NCBI RefSeq assembly: GCF_003991905.1
Contig: NZ_RSCL01000004.1
Location: forward strand, 422,890-486,889
Length of the DNA stretch: 64,000 nt
Origin: Dulcicalothrix desertica PCC 7102
GTDB lineage: Bacteria > Cyanobacteriota > Cyanobacteriia > Cyanobacteriales > Nostocaceae
Direction of reading: 5' to 3'
Part shown: positions 10,559 to 19,877 of the stretch, one piece after another
Position numbering within the stretch: the first letter of the stretch is position 1
Layout: the number at the start of each line of letters is the position of its first letter
The notes under the pieces: generated by a model
The model's database searches: none
The model's input: the letters and a program-made list of their open reading frames with translations, nothing else
Told to the model about the DNA's origin: nothing
Made by a program: the position numbers and the translations under genes

Positions 10559-11299
10559 ATGTTACATTCTGTAAAAATTTTAGAACCAACCGATTTGTGG
10601 TATCTACAAAACAATATCAACAAAGAAACAAACAAACACTATCATCCCACCAAAAATATTCCGTTTGTCCAGCAATTAGAAATAAAACTTGAAAATTCAG
10701 GTGTAGTGGTTCAAAAAGGCGCCATGCACAGTTGTTTTGGTCTCCTTAGCTACGGAGTTTACAAAACCGATAATCGCCTTAAAGATGTTTGGGTATCGTT
10801 AATGACCGAGATTGATTATAATGCACCCGTTTATCGCGGTACAGGCGTAATCAAGCTTGAGCCGAAGCAGAAAGGTTCTTTTTTAGACTACACTGCAATT
10901 GATATTACAGACGATGAGCAATGGGAATTCGATGATGGTATATTCCAATTTTGCTCTGATAATGTGGTACTAGGCGCCAAAAAGTTAAATTGGCGGCAAA
11001 TGGCAGGTTCAGCAGATGGTAGATGGAGAATTGCAATTAAAGCATTACCAGGACAAAATGCGAAAGTTGTCACAGGAACATTGGCGCCAGCAAAAGTAAT
11101 AGAGCTTAGAAAAGACGAAGTTTTAATCGCTGATTATGATATGGTTAAAGGCTTCACAAATGGAATTAAAGAAGAATACTCGAAGTTAGGATACTTTGGT
11201 AAAGGCGGTGGTGAAGGTTATGTGTGGACTTACACTGTAAGTAACCGTTCAGGGGGGCGCCTATTAGTATCCGAAACGGATGGAATGGGTATTAGTTGA
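10559..11299 (+). CDS. Conserved protein, possibly AIM24-like
   Basis: The 246-residue soluble protein has no signal peptide or membrane segment. It is rich in beta-strand patterns. The segment V-I-E-L-R-K-D-E-V-L-I-A-D-Y-D-M-V resembles the repeated L-x-x-G-E-x-L-x-V-D-x-x-x-L-V motif of AIM24/TIGR00266-type proteins, and G-A-M-H and R-G-T-G-V-I fit the same beta-helix pattern. This is a weak family guess; a profile search would settle it. It contains three GGCGCC sites and ends with one close to its stop. Function unknown. Confidence 0.6.
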   Translation: MLHSVKILEPTDLWYLQNNINKETNKHYHPTKNIPFVQQLEIKLENSGVVVQKGAMHSCFGLLSYGVYKTDNRLKDVWVSLMTEIDYNAPVYRGTGVIKLEPKQKGSFLDYTAIDITDDEQWEFDDGIFQFCSDNVVLGAKKLNWRQMAGSADGRWRIAIKALPGQNAKVVTGTLAPAKVIELRKDEVLIADYDMVKGFTNGIKEEYSKLGYFGKGGGEGYVWTYTVSNRSGGRLLVSETDGMGIS

Positions 11300-11323
11300 A
11301 ATTAACTAATTATTAAATCTCCC

Positions 11324-11352
11324 AATCCTCTTAAAAAAGGAGGATTTATAAC
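11324..11352 (+). terminator. Hairpin after the AIM24-like gene
   Basis: AATCCTC, an eight-base A-rich loop, then GAGGATT, followed by TATAACAATAATTTT. The stem is short, so termination strength is moderate. The rest of the gap to 11577 is AT-rich with nothing else recognisable. Confidence 0.5.
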
Positions 11353-11577
11353 AATAATTTTACTCTCAACGTCTTGAGGGTCAAAAAACATGTTTTTGCT
11401 AACAAGTATATTTCTTTGAGTATTATGACTTTAATATCATTTTAATTCACAAATAATACTGTTTTAGTCAGGTTCTTTACACAGACTTTATTTCATTAAT
11501 TAAATAAAAATTTAAATAGAAAAAGGATAGATATTTTTTAATAGTTCACTTGAAGCTGATAAGTAAAATAAAGAACA

Positions 11578-12516
11578 ATGAAAGAGTTTTTTCAAGGTTT
11601 TCATATCAAGTTAGCTCAATATATTAGCTATAACTCCAAAGAATTAGTTACAAATCCTCAATGGTTCATAATGCGGCGAATGGGTAGGTTCAATGCTATT
11701 CGCAAATGGAAAGGTGAGAGTTTTACTTCTTATAAGGCGCCATCTATCCAACAGACAGAATCAAGTATTTTTACCAACATAAATATAGATAACGTCATTG
11801 CTAACTTAGAAAAATATGGATTGTATCAAGGGTTACAGTTACCTGAACATATAATAAATAATATACTGAAGTTTGCTTATAGCACAAACTGCTACGCGGG
11901 TAAAAATCCGAAACAGGGTTTTCATATTCACGAAAAAGATAAAGCACAAGCTTTTTGTAAACAAAAAATATTAGTAGGTAAATATTTTAATACTGCATTG
12001 CAATGCCAAGCTATTAACATGCTGCAAAATGATCTTATTTTACAGGAAATTGCAGCAAAATACCTTAAAACTAAACCAGTACATATATCAAACTCGCTTT
12101 TTTGGAGTTTTCCTAGTAATTCAACTTTTTTTGAACAGTCAAAAGCTGCACAAGTTTTTCACTGCGACCTTGATGACTATAAATTTCTGAAGTTTTTCTT
12201 CTATATAACCGATGTTGATTTGAATAGTGGTCCACATGTATATATACTGGGTAGCCATAATCGAAAGAAACTTTTGTATCAGCTATTGCGAGGGCGCGCG
12301 ACTGAGCAAGATTTGATAGATTACTATGGAAAAGAAAATATAGTTTCAATTACAGGTTCGCGCGGTTGGGGATTTGCCGAAGATACGTTCGGTTATCATA
12401 AAGGAAGCGCACCACTAACTCAACCTCGTTTAATGTTACAGGTTGAGTTTGCTAGTAAAGATTATGAAATGCAGCACGATTTAATCGAACCTCGCTATCT
12501 TAAATCTATTTTGTAA
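11578..12516 (+). CDS. Phytanoyl-CoA dioxygenase (PhyH)-like Fe(II)/2-oxoglutarate oxygenase
   Basis: The 312-residue protein has the PhyH-type metal triad in order: H195-x-D197 (F-H-C-D-L-D-D), distal H274 (F-G-Y-H-K-G) and the 2-oxoglutarate arginine R284 (Q-P-R-L-M-L). The strand after the H-x-D (F-F-F-Y-I-T-D-V, then S-G-P-H-V-Y-I-L-G-S-H) is also typical. Such enzymes hydroxylate lipids, amino acids or natural products. No biosynthetic neighbours point to a substrate. The N-terminal 75 residues are outside the fold. Family secure, substrate unknown. Confidence 0.8.
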   Translation: MKEFFQGFHIKLAQYISYNSKELVTNPQWFIMRRMGRFNAIRKWKGESFTSYKAPSIQQTESSIFTNINIDNVIANLEKYGLYQGLQLPEHIINNILKFAYSTNCYAGKNPKQGFHIHEKDKAQAFCKQKILVGKYFNTALQCQAINMLQNDLILQEIAAKYLKTKPVHISNSLFWSFPSNSTFFEQSKAAQVFHCDLDDYKFLKFFFYITDVDLNSGPHVYILGSHNRKKLLYQLLRGRATEQDLIDYYGKENIVSITGSRGWGFAEDTFGYHKGSAPLTQPRLMLQVEFASKDYEMQHDLIEPRYLKSIL

Positions 12517-12592
12517 ATGATTCTAAATTAATCACGTCTATTGCCAAGCGTTTATACTAGTAAGTTAGGATGAATATTTTTACGCCATAGCC

Positions 12593-13870
12593 ATGCAGCA
12601 CGAAAACTTCAACCGGGGATTGGAAAAAGCTAAACAGAAAGACTATACAGGTGCCATCGTAGATTTTACAGCGGAACTAGAGGTAAATCCTTATTTTGCT
12701 GAAGCCTACTTGCAGCGTGGCTTGGCTTATTATGATTTGGGTGAAGTATTGCGCGCCGTTTCAGACTATACCGAAGCTTTAAACCTAGATTCAAAGTTAA
12801 TTCAAGCATATTACAGTCGGGCATTAGCGCGGATGGTACTAAAAAATTTGCCGAGTGCCATTGATGATATTGAACGCGCGATTCGTCTTGACTACAATTA
12901 TGCGGCAGCACATAACTTACGCGGTACCCTGCTACGAAAAGCTGGAGATGTTCACGGCGCCATTGTCAGCTTCAAAAAAGCGGCAGAATTATATATAGTG
13001 CAGAAAGACGCAGAAAATTGTCGGTTGTGCATGGAGAAAATTAAGCAGCTTCAACCGAAACCTCAACCACAGCAGGTTGTAAGCATTAAGTCATCAACGA
13101 GCACATCACCTGTAATTATGCACGAAGGTGATTACTTTAAACAATTAATCGAAAAAGCCGAACAAGGAGATATAAGAGAAGCGCTCGAAAGTTTGAACTG
13201 GGTTTTTCAAGTAGACCCACAAGATGGTAAGGCTTATTGCTGTAGAGGTGTGATACGCTGCAAGCAAGAAAGGTATATAGATGCCATTGCTGATTTTAAC
13301 CAAGCTTTAAAATATAACTTTCAAGACGCCATTGTTTACCGTAACCGAGGTAAAGCCAGATTACAACTCGGAGATAATACTGGCGCCATCGCTGATTTTA
13401 ACAAAGCTTTAGAATTAGAACCAGATAATGCGATGCTTTTTATCGCCAGAGGTAACGCTTACCGAAGCATGGGCAATCACTACGGCGCCGTTCAAGACTA
13501 TACTAAAGCTTTACAACTTGATCCCGAAGATGCCCACGCTTACTATAATCGTGGTTTAGCATACACCCATATCGAAGAAATGCAGCAAGCAATTAATGAT
13601 TATCAAAAAGCTGCGAGTATATTTTGTGAAAAAGAAGATTGGAAAAATTATCAGAAAGCCTTGGACAGCTTAAATAAAATAACTGTACCGAGTCAAGATT
13701 TAAACAAAGCTCAATCTACTATACTTCGTCAAAAATTATTAAGGCTTGTAGGCGGTTACTGGGAAATTGCCGAAAGGCTGATAGAAGACGCTAAGTATTA
13801 TTATCCAGGTATGTCAGAAGATTGGTACATCGAAAAAGTCATTAGTGACATTGAACGTGATAGACGGTAG
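12593..13870 (+). CDS. TPR-repeat protein (cytoplasmic)
   Basis: The 425-residue protein has no signal peptide. It has two blocks of tetratricopeptide repeats, about residues 1-140 and 180-345, joined by a Q/P/S-rich linker (about 145-180), then a short helical tail with M-S-E-D-W-Y-I-E-K. Repeat units such as A-I-x-D-F-N-x-A-L-x-L-x-P-D-N-A are canonical. It is a docking protein with unknown partners. Three in-frame GGCGCC sites encode Gly-Ala within repeats. A GGGGCAGGTT-type repeat follows the stop. Confidence 0.8.
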   Translation: MQHENFNRGLEKAKQKDYTGAIVDFTAELEVNPYFAEAYLQRGLAYYDLGEVLRAVSDYTEALNLDSKLIQAYYSRALARMVLKNLPSAIDDIERAIRLDYNYAAAHNLRGTLLRKAGDVHGAIVSFKKAAELYIVQKDAENCRLCMEKIKQLQPKPQPQQVVSIKSSTSTSPVIMHEGDYFKQLIEKAEQGDIREALESLNWVFQVDPQDGKAYCCRGVIRCKQERYIDAIADFNQALKYNFQDAIVYRNRGKARLQLGDNTGAIADFNKALELEPDNAMLFIARGNAYRSMGNHYGAVQDYTKALQLDPEDAHAYYNRGLAYTHIEEMQQAINDYQKAASIFCEKEDWKNYQKALDSLNKITVPSQDLNKAQSTILRQKLLRLVGGYWEIAERLIEDAKYYYPGMSEDWYIEKVISDIERDRR

Positions 13871-13948
13871 GGGCAGGTTAACCCATATGCTACAAATGTT
13901 TTAACACTTCGTAAACCCGCCTCTTGGTAAACCCGCCCCCAAAACCAG
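13867..13948. repeat. GGGGCGGGTT-family inverted repeats
   Basis: GTAGGGGCAGGTTAACCC is followed by GTAAACCCGCCTC and GTAAACCCGCCCCC, i.e. one forward and two reverse copies of the same about 13-bp unit. The family recurs near 28352, 40236-40437 and 54306-54366. Confidence 0.6.
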
Positions 13949-13992
13949 TGTATTTTATACAATGACCGTTCCGAGATGACATAACCCATATA

Positions 13993-15945
13993 ATGCGATT
14001 CTTTTCAAAATTCTTTGCTACCCTTTTAGCAGTAGTATTGCTACCTGCTTTTATGGCTGTTGCTCAAACTCAAACTATTACACCGGGTGATAATCTAGTT
14101 GTGGAAGGAATTCCACCCATTCCGGTTAGCATCGTCCAAAGTGTTGAACGCTACACTAATTTTCGCGCTGCGAGTTTAGCCAGTTGGCACCCCAAAAGAC
14201 GTGAAATGCTCATATCTACACGCTTTGCTGACACCCCACAAGTACACCTCGTCAAATCTCCTCTCGGCGCCCGCAAGCAATTAACTTTTTTTCCTGAGCG
14301 TGTAGCAGGAGGAAGGTTTCAACCAACACAAGGCGAATATTTTGTTTTCAGTAAAGATATTGGTGGAAATGAGTTTAGCCAAAACTACCGTTATGACTTC
14401 GCGACAGGTGATATAACCTTACTCACCGACGGTAAGTCAAAAAACAGTGGTGGTATATGGTCGAATAAAGGTGACAGAATAATTTACACCTCTACCCGTC
14501 GTACTGGTAAAGACAATGATTTTTATATTATTGACCCATTAGACCCCAAAACTAATAAACTTATTACCCAAGTCGAAGGTGGTGGTTGGGGTCCATTAGA
14601 CTGGGCGCCAGATGATAGTAAAATACTCGCAATCGAATACGTTTCTGTAAATGAAAGCTACTTATGGTTATTAGATGCAGCATCTGGAGAAAAGAAACTT
14701 ATTACACCCAAAGGTGGTAAAGAAAAAGTTTCTTATGGTGGCGCCATATTTAGTAAAGACGGAAAAGGTTTATACGTTGTCACCGATAAAGAATCAGAAT
14801 TTCAAAGATTGGCATATGTTGACCTAGCGACAATGCAGCCAACTTACCTTACTACGGATATCAAATGGGATGTCGAAGATATTGACCTTTCCGATGACGG
14901 TAAAAACTTAGCTTTCGTTACGAATGAAGATGGCACCAGTGTATTACACCTTCTTGATACAGCAACACGTAAAGAAAAACCCCTACCTAAATTACCTGTA
15001 GGACAAGTACTAGGCACCAACTGGCATAAAAATAATGAGGACTTAGGATTTACATTAGTTTCTGCACGTTCCACAGCCGATGTATATTCATTAAATATTC
15101 GCACTAACAAAATAGAACGTTGGACAGAAAGCGAAACAGGTGGTATCAACACAGCCAACTTCACCGATGCTCAATTAATTAGATGGAAAAGCTTTGACGG
15201 TAAAACAATTTCTGGGTTTATGTATCGTCCCCCATCGAAATTTACAGGCAAACGTCCGGTAATAATTGATATTCATGGAGGCCCCGAAGCACAATCACGT
15301 CCTGGCTTTTTAGGGCGCCTTAATTACATAATAAATGAATTAGGTGTAACAGTAATATTTCCCAACGTCCGAGGTTCATCAGGGTACGGAAAAACATTTC
15401 TGCAACTTGACAACGGATTTAAACGTGAAGACTCAGTAAAAGATATAGGCGCCTTATTAGACTGGATATCAACACAACCCCAGCTAGATAAAGACCGAGT
15501 ATTAGTAACAGGTGGAAGTTACGGAGGCTATATGTCTCTAGCAGTAGCAACCAACTATCCTGAAAGAATACGCGCTTCAATAAATATAGTCGGAATATCC
15601 AACTTTGTCACATTCTTAGAAAGAACCGAAGGTTATAGAAGAGACTTACGAAGAGTAGAGTACGGGGACGAGCGAGACCCGAAAATGCGCGAATTTCTCT
15701 TAAAAATATCGCCCTTAAATAACGCCAGTCGTATCAAAAAACCACTCTTTGTAATTCACGGAAAAAACGACCCGCGCGTACCATTAAACGAAGCCGAACA
15801 AATAGTAGCAACTGTGCGAAAAAACAACATCCCCGTCTGGTATCTCATGGCAAAAGATGAAGGACATGGTTTCAGTAAAAAAAGAAACATAGACTTTCAA
15901 TTTTACGCAACAATCATGTTCATCCAAGAAAATCTCTTAAAGTAA
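13993..15945 (+). CDS. Exported S9-family peptidase (prolyl oligopeptidase/acylaminoacyl peptidase type)
   Basis: The 650-residue protein has a signal peptide (hydrophobic residues 8-22, A-V-A cleavage-like site), a beta-propeller (about 50-390) and a C-terminal alpha/beta hydrolase domain. The triad is visible: S509 in G-G-S-Y-G-G-Y, D593 in G-K-N-D-P-R-V-P, H625 in D-E-G-H-G-F. The D-I-H-G-G-P-E oxyanion loop is present. These enzymes cleave short peptides; the propeller limits substrate size. Probably periplasmic. A heptamer repeat array starts four bases after the stop. Confidence 0.93.
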   Translation: MRFFSKFFATLLAVVLLPAFMAVAQTQTITPGDNLVVEGIPPIPVSIVQSVERYTNFRAASLASWHPKRREMLISTRFADTPQVHLVKSPLGARKQLTFFPERVAGGRFQPTQGEYFVFSKDIGGNEFSQNYRYDFATGDITLLTDGKSKNSGGIWSNKGDRIIYTSTRRTGKDNDFYIIDPLDPKTNKLITQVEGGGWGPLDWAPDDSKILAIEYVSVNESYLWLLDAASGEKKLITPKGGKEKVSYGGAIFSKDGKGLYVVTDKESEFQRLAYVDLATMQPTYLTTDIKWDVEDIDLSDDGKNLAFVTNEDGTSVLHLLDTATRKEKPLPKLPVGQVLGTNWHKNNEDLGFTLVSARSTADVYSLNIRTNKIERWTESETGGINTANFTDAQLIRWKSFDGKTISGFMYRPPSKFTGKRPVIIDIHGGPEAQSRPGFLGRLNYIINELGVTVIFPNVRGSSGYGKTFLQLDNGFKREDSVKDIGALLDWISTQPQLDKDRVLVTGGSYGGYMSLAVATNYPERIRASINIVGISNFVTFLERTEGYRRDLRRVEYGDERDPKMREFLLKISPLNNASRIKKPLFVIHGKNDPRVPLNEAEQIVATVRKNNIPVWYLMAKDEGHGFSKKRNIDFQFYATIMFIQENLLK

Positions 15946-15949
15946 TAAA

Positions 15950-16023
15950 GTGCTGAGTGCTGAGTGCTGAGTGCTGAGTGCTGAGTTCTGAGTACTGAGT
16001 GCTGAGTACTGAGTGCTGAGTAC
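15950..16023. repeat. Tandem heptamer array (GTGCTGA)n
   Basis: About ten head-to-tail copies of GTGCTGA, with variants TTCTGA and TACTGA. This is a short tandemly repeated repetitive (STRR) sequence of the kind found in filamentous cyanobacteria. Immediately after it, ACGGGCA-TCCC-TGCCCGT (about 16040-16060) forms a compact hairpin followed by a T-rich tail. Confidence 0.9.
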
Positions 16024-16086
16024 TAATTATAACTCTTGTGGAACGGGCATCCCTGCCCGTCTCTTAATTATTTCTTAAAAATGTAA

Positions 16087-16548
16087 CTATTTAATCTTAG
16101 AATAACCAACTTTCCAATTAGTAGGTTCTTTCAATTCCTCACCCTTACCTTGAGAAATAACCCACAAAGCAATACGAGTATTTAACAAACCCTTCATTAA
16201 ATAGTGTCCAGGTTTCGCGCGAACACCCTCAAATTCATTCGTCCCACCGTAAGCAAGAATTCCACAATAAGTTTTATCACCCTGAATATTCACAGTAAAC
16301 TGCTTATCATTAAGATACCCACCGGGAACCATGAAAACAGCATATACATGATGTTGTCCATGCCAAGGTTTAACAACTAGCTTTTCAGGATACGCATAGT
16401 ATTTAGGAGTTTTATCTGAAAAGCCCCACCATTGACACCCTAAAACAGGCGACTTTTCTGATAAATACGAGAAACCCATAACACCAATTAAAACAAGTGT
16501 AAATAAAATGTAAAATAAGTTACGCTTTCGCACGCTTTTAAAAATCAT
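16087..16548 (-). CDS. Membrane-anchored hypothetical protein
   Basis: The 153-residue protein has a basic start (K-S-V-R-K-R-N) and one membrane helix (about 12-28), with the rest likely outside the cytoplasm. Two cysteines (in L-G-C-Q-W-W-G and T-Y-C-G-I) could pair. No family is recognised. It is convergent with the S9 peptidase and divergent from the SLH protein. Low to moderate confidence that it is a functional gene; the signal-anchor makes it plausible. Confidence 0.6.
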   Translation of the reverse strand: MIFKSVRKRNLFYILFTLVLIGVMGFSYLSEKSPVLGCQWWGFSDKTPKYYAYPEKLVVKPWHGQHHVYAVFMVPGGYLNDKQFTVNIQGDKTYCGILAYGGTNEFEGVRAKPGHYLMKGLLNTRIALWVISQGKGEELKEPTNWKVGYSKIK

Positions 16549-16732
16549 TATTCATTAATCAAATTAACTTTAACTAATTGCAGTGAAAACAGTTGTAGCT
16601 TAAAAGTCAAGATAGGCAAAAATACAAAATTGTTTCAGAAACCCGGTTTTTAGGGTTTCTCTTTTTTCTTGTGCCCAAAATAACAAAGCAGTCTACAATT
16701 TATCCCAGTAAACCGAATATACAACTTGAACA

Positions 16733-18781
16733 ATGGTATCAAATCCTACAACGTTCTCTGATATACAAAATCATTGGGCACGTTTATTTATCGAACCATT
16801 GCTGCGACGTGGTGTAGTTGCAGGGCAAAATGGTGTCTTTCGTCCTGATAACTCAATCACACGTGCGGAGTATGCGGCAATTATAACTAAGGCATTTACA
16901 AAGATTCCGAAAAGGCGCCAATACATACCTTTTGTAGATGTACCTGCAAATTCTTGGGCTTTCTCAGCAATTCAAACAGCTTTTGAAACTGGCTTTCTGA
17001 ATGGCTTCCCTGATAATCGTTTTCGTCCCGATAATCGAATTTCGCGTCTAGAAGTTTTATTATCCCTAGTCGCAGGTTTAGATATTGCGTCAAAAATAAG
17101 ACCTGATTTACTTAATAGCTTACCGCAAATCTATGAAGACTCCGTACAAATTCCTGGCTATGCAAGAAATCAAGTAGCAATAGCAACTAGTGCAGAAATA
17201 GTATCAAGCCACCCAAATACAAGATTACTCAATCCGAATTTAGCGGCAATTCGCGCTGATGTTGCGGCATTTATCTATCAAGGCTTAGTGTACATTGGCG
17301 AAGTACCAAAAATTGCCTCCAACTTTTTAGTTTCACCTCGACAAACTTCAACCCCACCACGTCCTACACCTACTCCTACTCCATCACCAGCACCAACAGG
17401 TACAGTTCGTGTGAGTCATCGTCGTGAATTTCGCGGCGCCTGGTTAACGTGTGTATGGAATATTGATTTTCCATCAAAACCAGGGTTATCTGCCGACCAG
17501 CAAAAAGCCGAACTAGTACAAATTATTACCCGACTTCAACAATTAAATTTCAACGCGCTTGTATTTCAAGTGCGTCCTGAAGGAGATGCAACTTATCAGT
17601 CGCAACTAGAACCTTGGAGTGCTTGGTTCTCTGGTACACAAGGTCAAGCACCCGGATATGACCCATTACAGTTTGCTATTGCTGAATGTCGTAAACGCAA
17701 TATTGAATTACACGCATGGTTTAATCCTTACCGTGCGAGAACTTCTATTCGACAAGGTAATCTAGCTCGTCCTCATCTTGCTGTTACAAACCCTGATGTA
17801 GTATATCAATGGGGTAATCAATTATGGATGGATCCAGGCGCCAAAGTTGTGCAAGACCGCGCGTACAATGTAATTATGGACGTGCTACAACGCTATGACG
17901 TTGATGGTATCCACCTCGACGACTACTTTTACCCTTACCCTATTCAAGGACAAAACTTTCCTGATAATAAAACTTATGCAGCGTATCGTAGTGCTGGTGG
18001 TAATTTAAGTTTAGAAGACTGGCGCCGTGAAAATGTTAATCAAATGGTATTACGGTTATCACAAGGAATTAGAGCAGCAAAACCCCACGTAAAATTTGGT
18101 ATTAGTCCCTTTGGTATTTATAGACCAGGACAACCAGCAGGAATTAGAGGTTTAGATGCTTTTGCAGTACTTTATGCCGACGCTAAAAAGTGGGTTGAAC
18201 AAGGCTGGTTAGATTATATTGCTCCACAACTATATTGGCGTACCGACCAAACACAACAAAGTTACCCTACTTTACTCAAATGGTGGACAGAAATTAATAC
18301 AAGGCAACGCCATATTTATGCAGGAAACAATCTTGGACAACTAGATGGTAAAGCTTGGAAAGACGAAGAAATCGAAAAACAGGTAAAAATCAGTCGTAAC
18401 CTAGTTAATGATTTATCTTTGGGCAACATCTTTTTTAGTATGAGTGGCATTAGCGAAAATCGCCAGGGTATCGCCGATAAATTCCGACAATCTCTATATA
18501 ATACCCCCGCACTGGCGCCGACCATGCCTTGGCGTAATTCTAACCTACCATCACCACCAACTCAACTCCAAGTAACATCGCGGCGCCTATCGTGGCAACC
18601 TGGAGATACGCGCGAAATTCGTTCTTGGACTTTATACAGACGTAGTGGAGACAACTGGACACTACAGCGTGTTCTAAGTCGCGGTACAAACTTCGCCACC
18701 GTAGAACCAGGACAATATGCTGTATGTGCTGTTGATAGATTAGCCAATGAAAGTTTAGGTGTAGTTATTACCGTAAGTTAA
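16733..18781 (+). CDS. SLH-domain protein with GHL10 (DUF187) glycosidase-like domain
   Basis: The 682-residue protein begins with three S-layer homology repeats (about 7-55, 65-115, 130-190; F-S-D-I-x-x-H-W-A and F-R-P-D-N-x-I-T-R-A-E are clear). A Pro/Thr linker (about 207-223) precedes a DUF187/glycosyl-hydrolase-like-10 barrel (E-F-R-G-A-W-L-T to about residue 590; D-G-I-H-L-D-D-Y-F-Y-P-Y is the signature). A short fibronectin-like tail follows. Related proteins act on cell-wall polysaccharides. No signal peptide is visible at the chosen ATG, which is odd for an SLH protein. A start further upstream is not supported. Confidence 0.85.
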   Translation: MVSNPTTFSDIQNHWARLFIEPLLRRGVVAGQNGVFRPDNSITRAEYAAIITKAFTKIPKRRQYIPFVDVPANSWAFSAIQTAFETGFLNGFPDNRFRPDNRISRLEVLLSLVAGLDIASKIRPDLLNSLPQIYEDSVQIPGYARNQVAIATSAEIVSSHPNTRLLNPNLAAIRADVAAFIYQGLVYIGEVPKIASNFLVSPRQTSTPPRPTPTPTPSPAPTGTVRVSHRREFRGAWLTCVWNIDFPSKPGLSADQQKAELVQIITRLQQLNFNALVFQVRPEGDATYQSQLEPWSAWFSGTQGQAPGYDPLQFAIAECRKRNIELHAWFNPYRARTSIRQGNLARPHLAVTNPDVVYQWGNQLWMDPGAKVVQDRAYNVIMDVLQRYDVDGIHLDDYFYPYPIQGQNFPDNKTYAAYRSAGGNLSLEDWRRENVNQMVLRLSQGIRAAKPHVKFGISPFGIYRPGQPAGIRGLDAFAVLYADAKKWVEQGWLDYIAPQLYWRTDQTQQSYPTLLKWWTEINTRQRHIYAGNNLGQLDGKAWKDEEIEKQVKISRNLVNDLSLGNIFFSMSGISENRQGIADKFRQSLYNTPALAPTMPWRNSNLPSPPTQLQVTSRRLSWQPGDTREIRSWTLYRRSGDNWTLQRVLSRGTNFATVEPGQYAVCAVDRLANESLGVVITVS

Positions 18782-18795
18782 ATTTACCATTTTGT

Positions 18796-18842
18796 GGGTT
18801 GGGTTGGGTTGGGTTGGGTTCCGCAAAGCCTCCACCCAACCT
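18796..18842. repeat. ACCCAACC-family inverted repeat with tandem GGGTT
   Basis: Four tandem GGGTT units are followed by a 14-base spacer and CACCCAACCTAC, forming an inverted repeat between the convergent SLH and methyltransferase genes. The same family occurs at about 31362, 39651, 43533 and 60963. Confidence 0.7.
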
Positions 18843-19782
18843 ACAGTTGATCTTTTATGTGTTGGAGCAGGCATCTGGCGACAAATTCAGCTAATTTTAC
18901 TGGTACTGCATTACCAATCATTTGTTCTAAATCAGTTTTAGATTGATTTTGTTCATCAAAAATAAAATGTTTGGGAAATGTTTGTATATAGCTTCGTTCT
19001 ATAGTAGTTAATGGACGTAAATCAGAAGTGATAGGCGCCGCATCTCCAGGATGCCCTTTATAACTTTTGGGAACAGGACGATTTACACTTCTAATTGTAG
19101 GGCTTGGTTCATCGATACTAAATATACCTCGTCTTTGATAAGTTCTAGGATGCCTGTAGTAATATTCAATACCTAGGCTGTTTCCTAAATAATGCCTGAT
19201 TGTAGTTGGTTCTTTGGATAAATTATAGTTTATATATGGAATTAATGCGTTATCGATACCGTTTAATTCTCCTATACAGAAATATCTTTTTCGACTTTGA
19301 GGAACTCCACAGAATGCTGCATTAATTATCCTTTGTGTCAACCCGTAACCACTATTTTTAAATATATTTATAACTTGGTTATATTTCTGGCTTTTTTGAA
19401 ACCTATCTACATTTTCCATTACAAACCATTGTGGTTTCACAGACGCGATGATTTGGGCGAATGTAATACTCAAATCACCTCTTCCTAAATCTTCATTACG
19501 CTTACCAGCACTAGAAAAATCCTGGCAAGGTGGACCGCCTATAATAACGTCAGGGTTGAGGCTAAGAAAAAAATTATAATTATCTACATTGCCAAGGTCA
19601 CAACTGTAAATCTTATGCGAAAAGTTCTTTTTATAGACTTGTACTGCTGGTTCCCATTTATCAAATGCTGCTACGACGGTCATACCAGCATTTTGAAAAC
19701 CTAAAGATAATCCCCCACAGCCAGCAAAAAAGTCAATAATTCTTAAATTTGTATGTTTGGTTTGCTTATTTATTAATGCCAT
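18841..19782 (-). CDS. DNA cytosine-5 methyltransferase (Dcm-type), orphan
   Basis: The 313-residue enzyme has all the core 5mC methyltransferase motifs: I (D-F-F-A-G-C-G-G), IV with catalytic C86 (G-G-P-P-C-Q-D-F-S), VI (M-E-N-V, 122-125), VIII (Q-S-R-K-R-Y-F) and X (I-G-N-A-V-P). The variable target-recognition region (about 200-270) is short. No restriction endonuclease gene is adjacent: 95 bp upstream is the end of the RuBisCO-like gene. It is therefore an orphan and a candidate for methylating the abundant GGCGCC sites. TAGGA Shine-Dalgarno precedes the ATG at 19782. Confidence 0.95.
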   Translation of the reverse strand: MALINKQTKHTNLRIIDFFAGCGGLSLGFQNAGMTVVAAFDKWEPAVQVYKKNFSHKIYSCDLGNVDNYNFFLSLNPDVIIGGPPCQDFSSAGKRNEDLGRGDLSITFAQIIASVKPQWFVMENVDRFQKSQKYNQVINIFKNSGYGLTQRIINAAFCGVPQSRKRYFCIGELNGIDNALIPYINYNLSKEPTTIRHYLGNSLGIEYYYRHPRTYQRRGIFSIDEPSPTIRSVNRPVPKSYKGHPGDAAPITSDLRPLTTIERSYIQTFPKHFIFDEQNQSKTDLEQMIGNAVPVKLAEFVARCLLQHIKDQL

Positions 19783-19877
19783 ACAAATTCCTAAAAAGAC
19801 CTATGGCAAATTGTCAACTATAGTTCCTTTGTTCGTCAACTATGCTTATGTTTATTTTTGTGTAGTACGTTTGTTGG

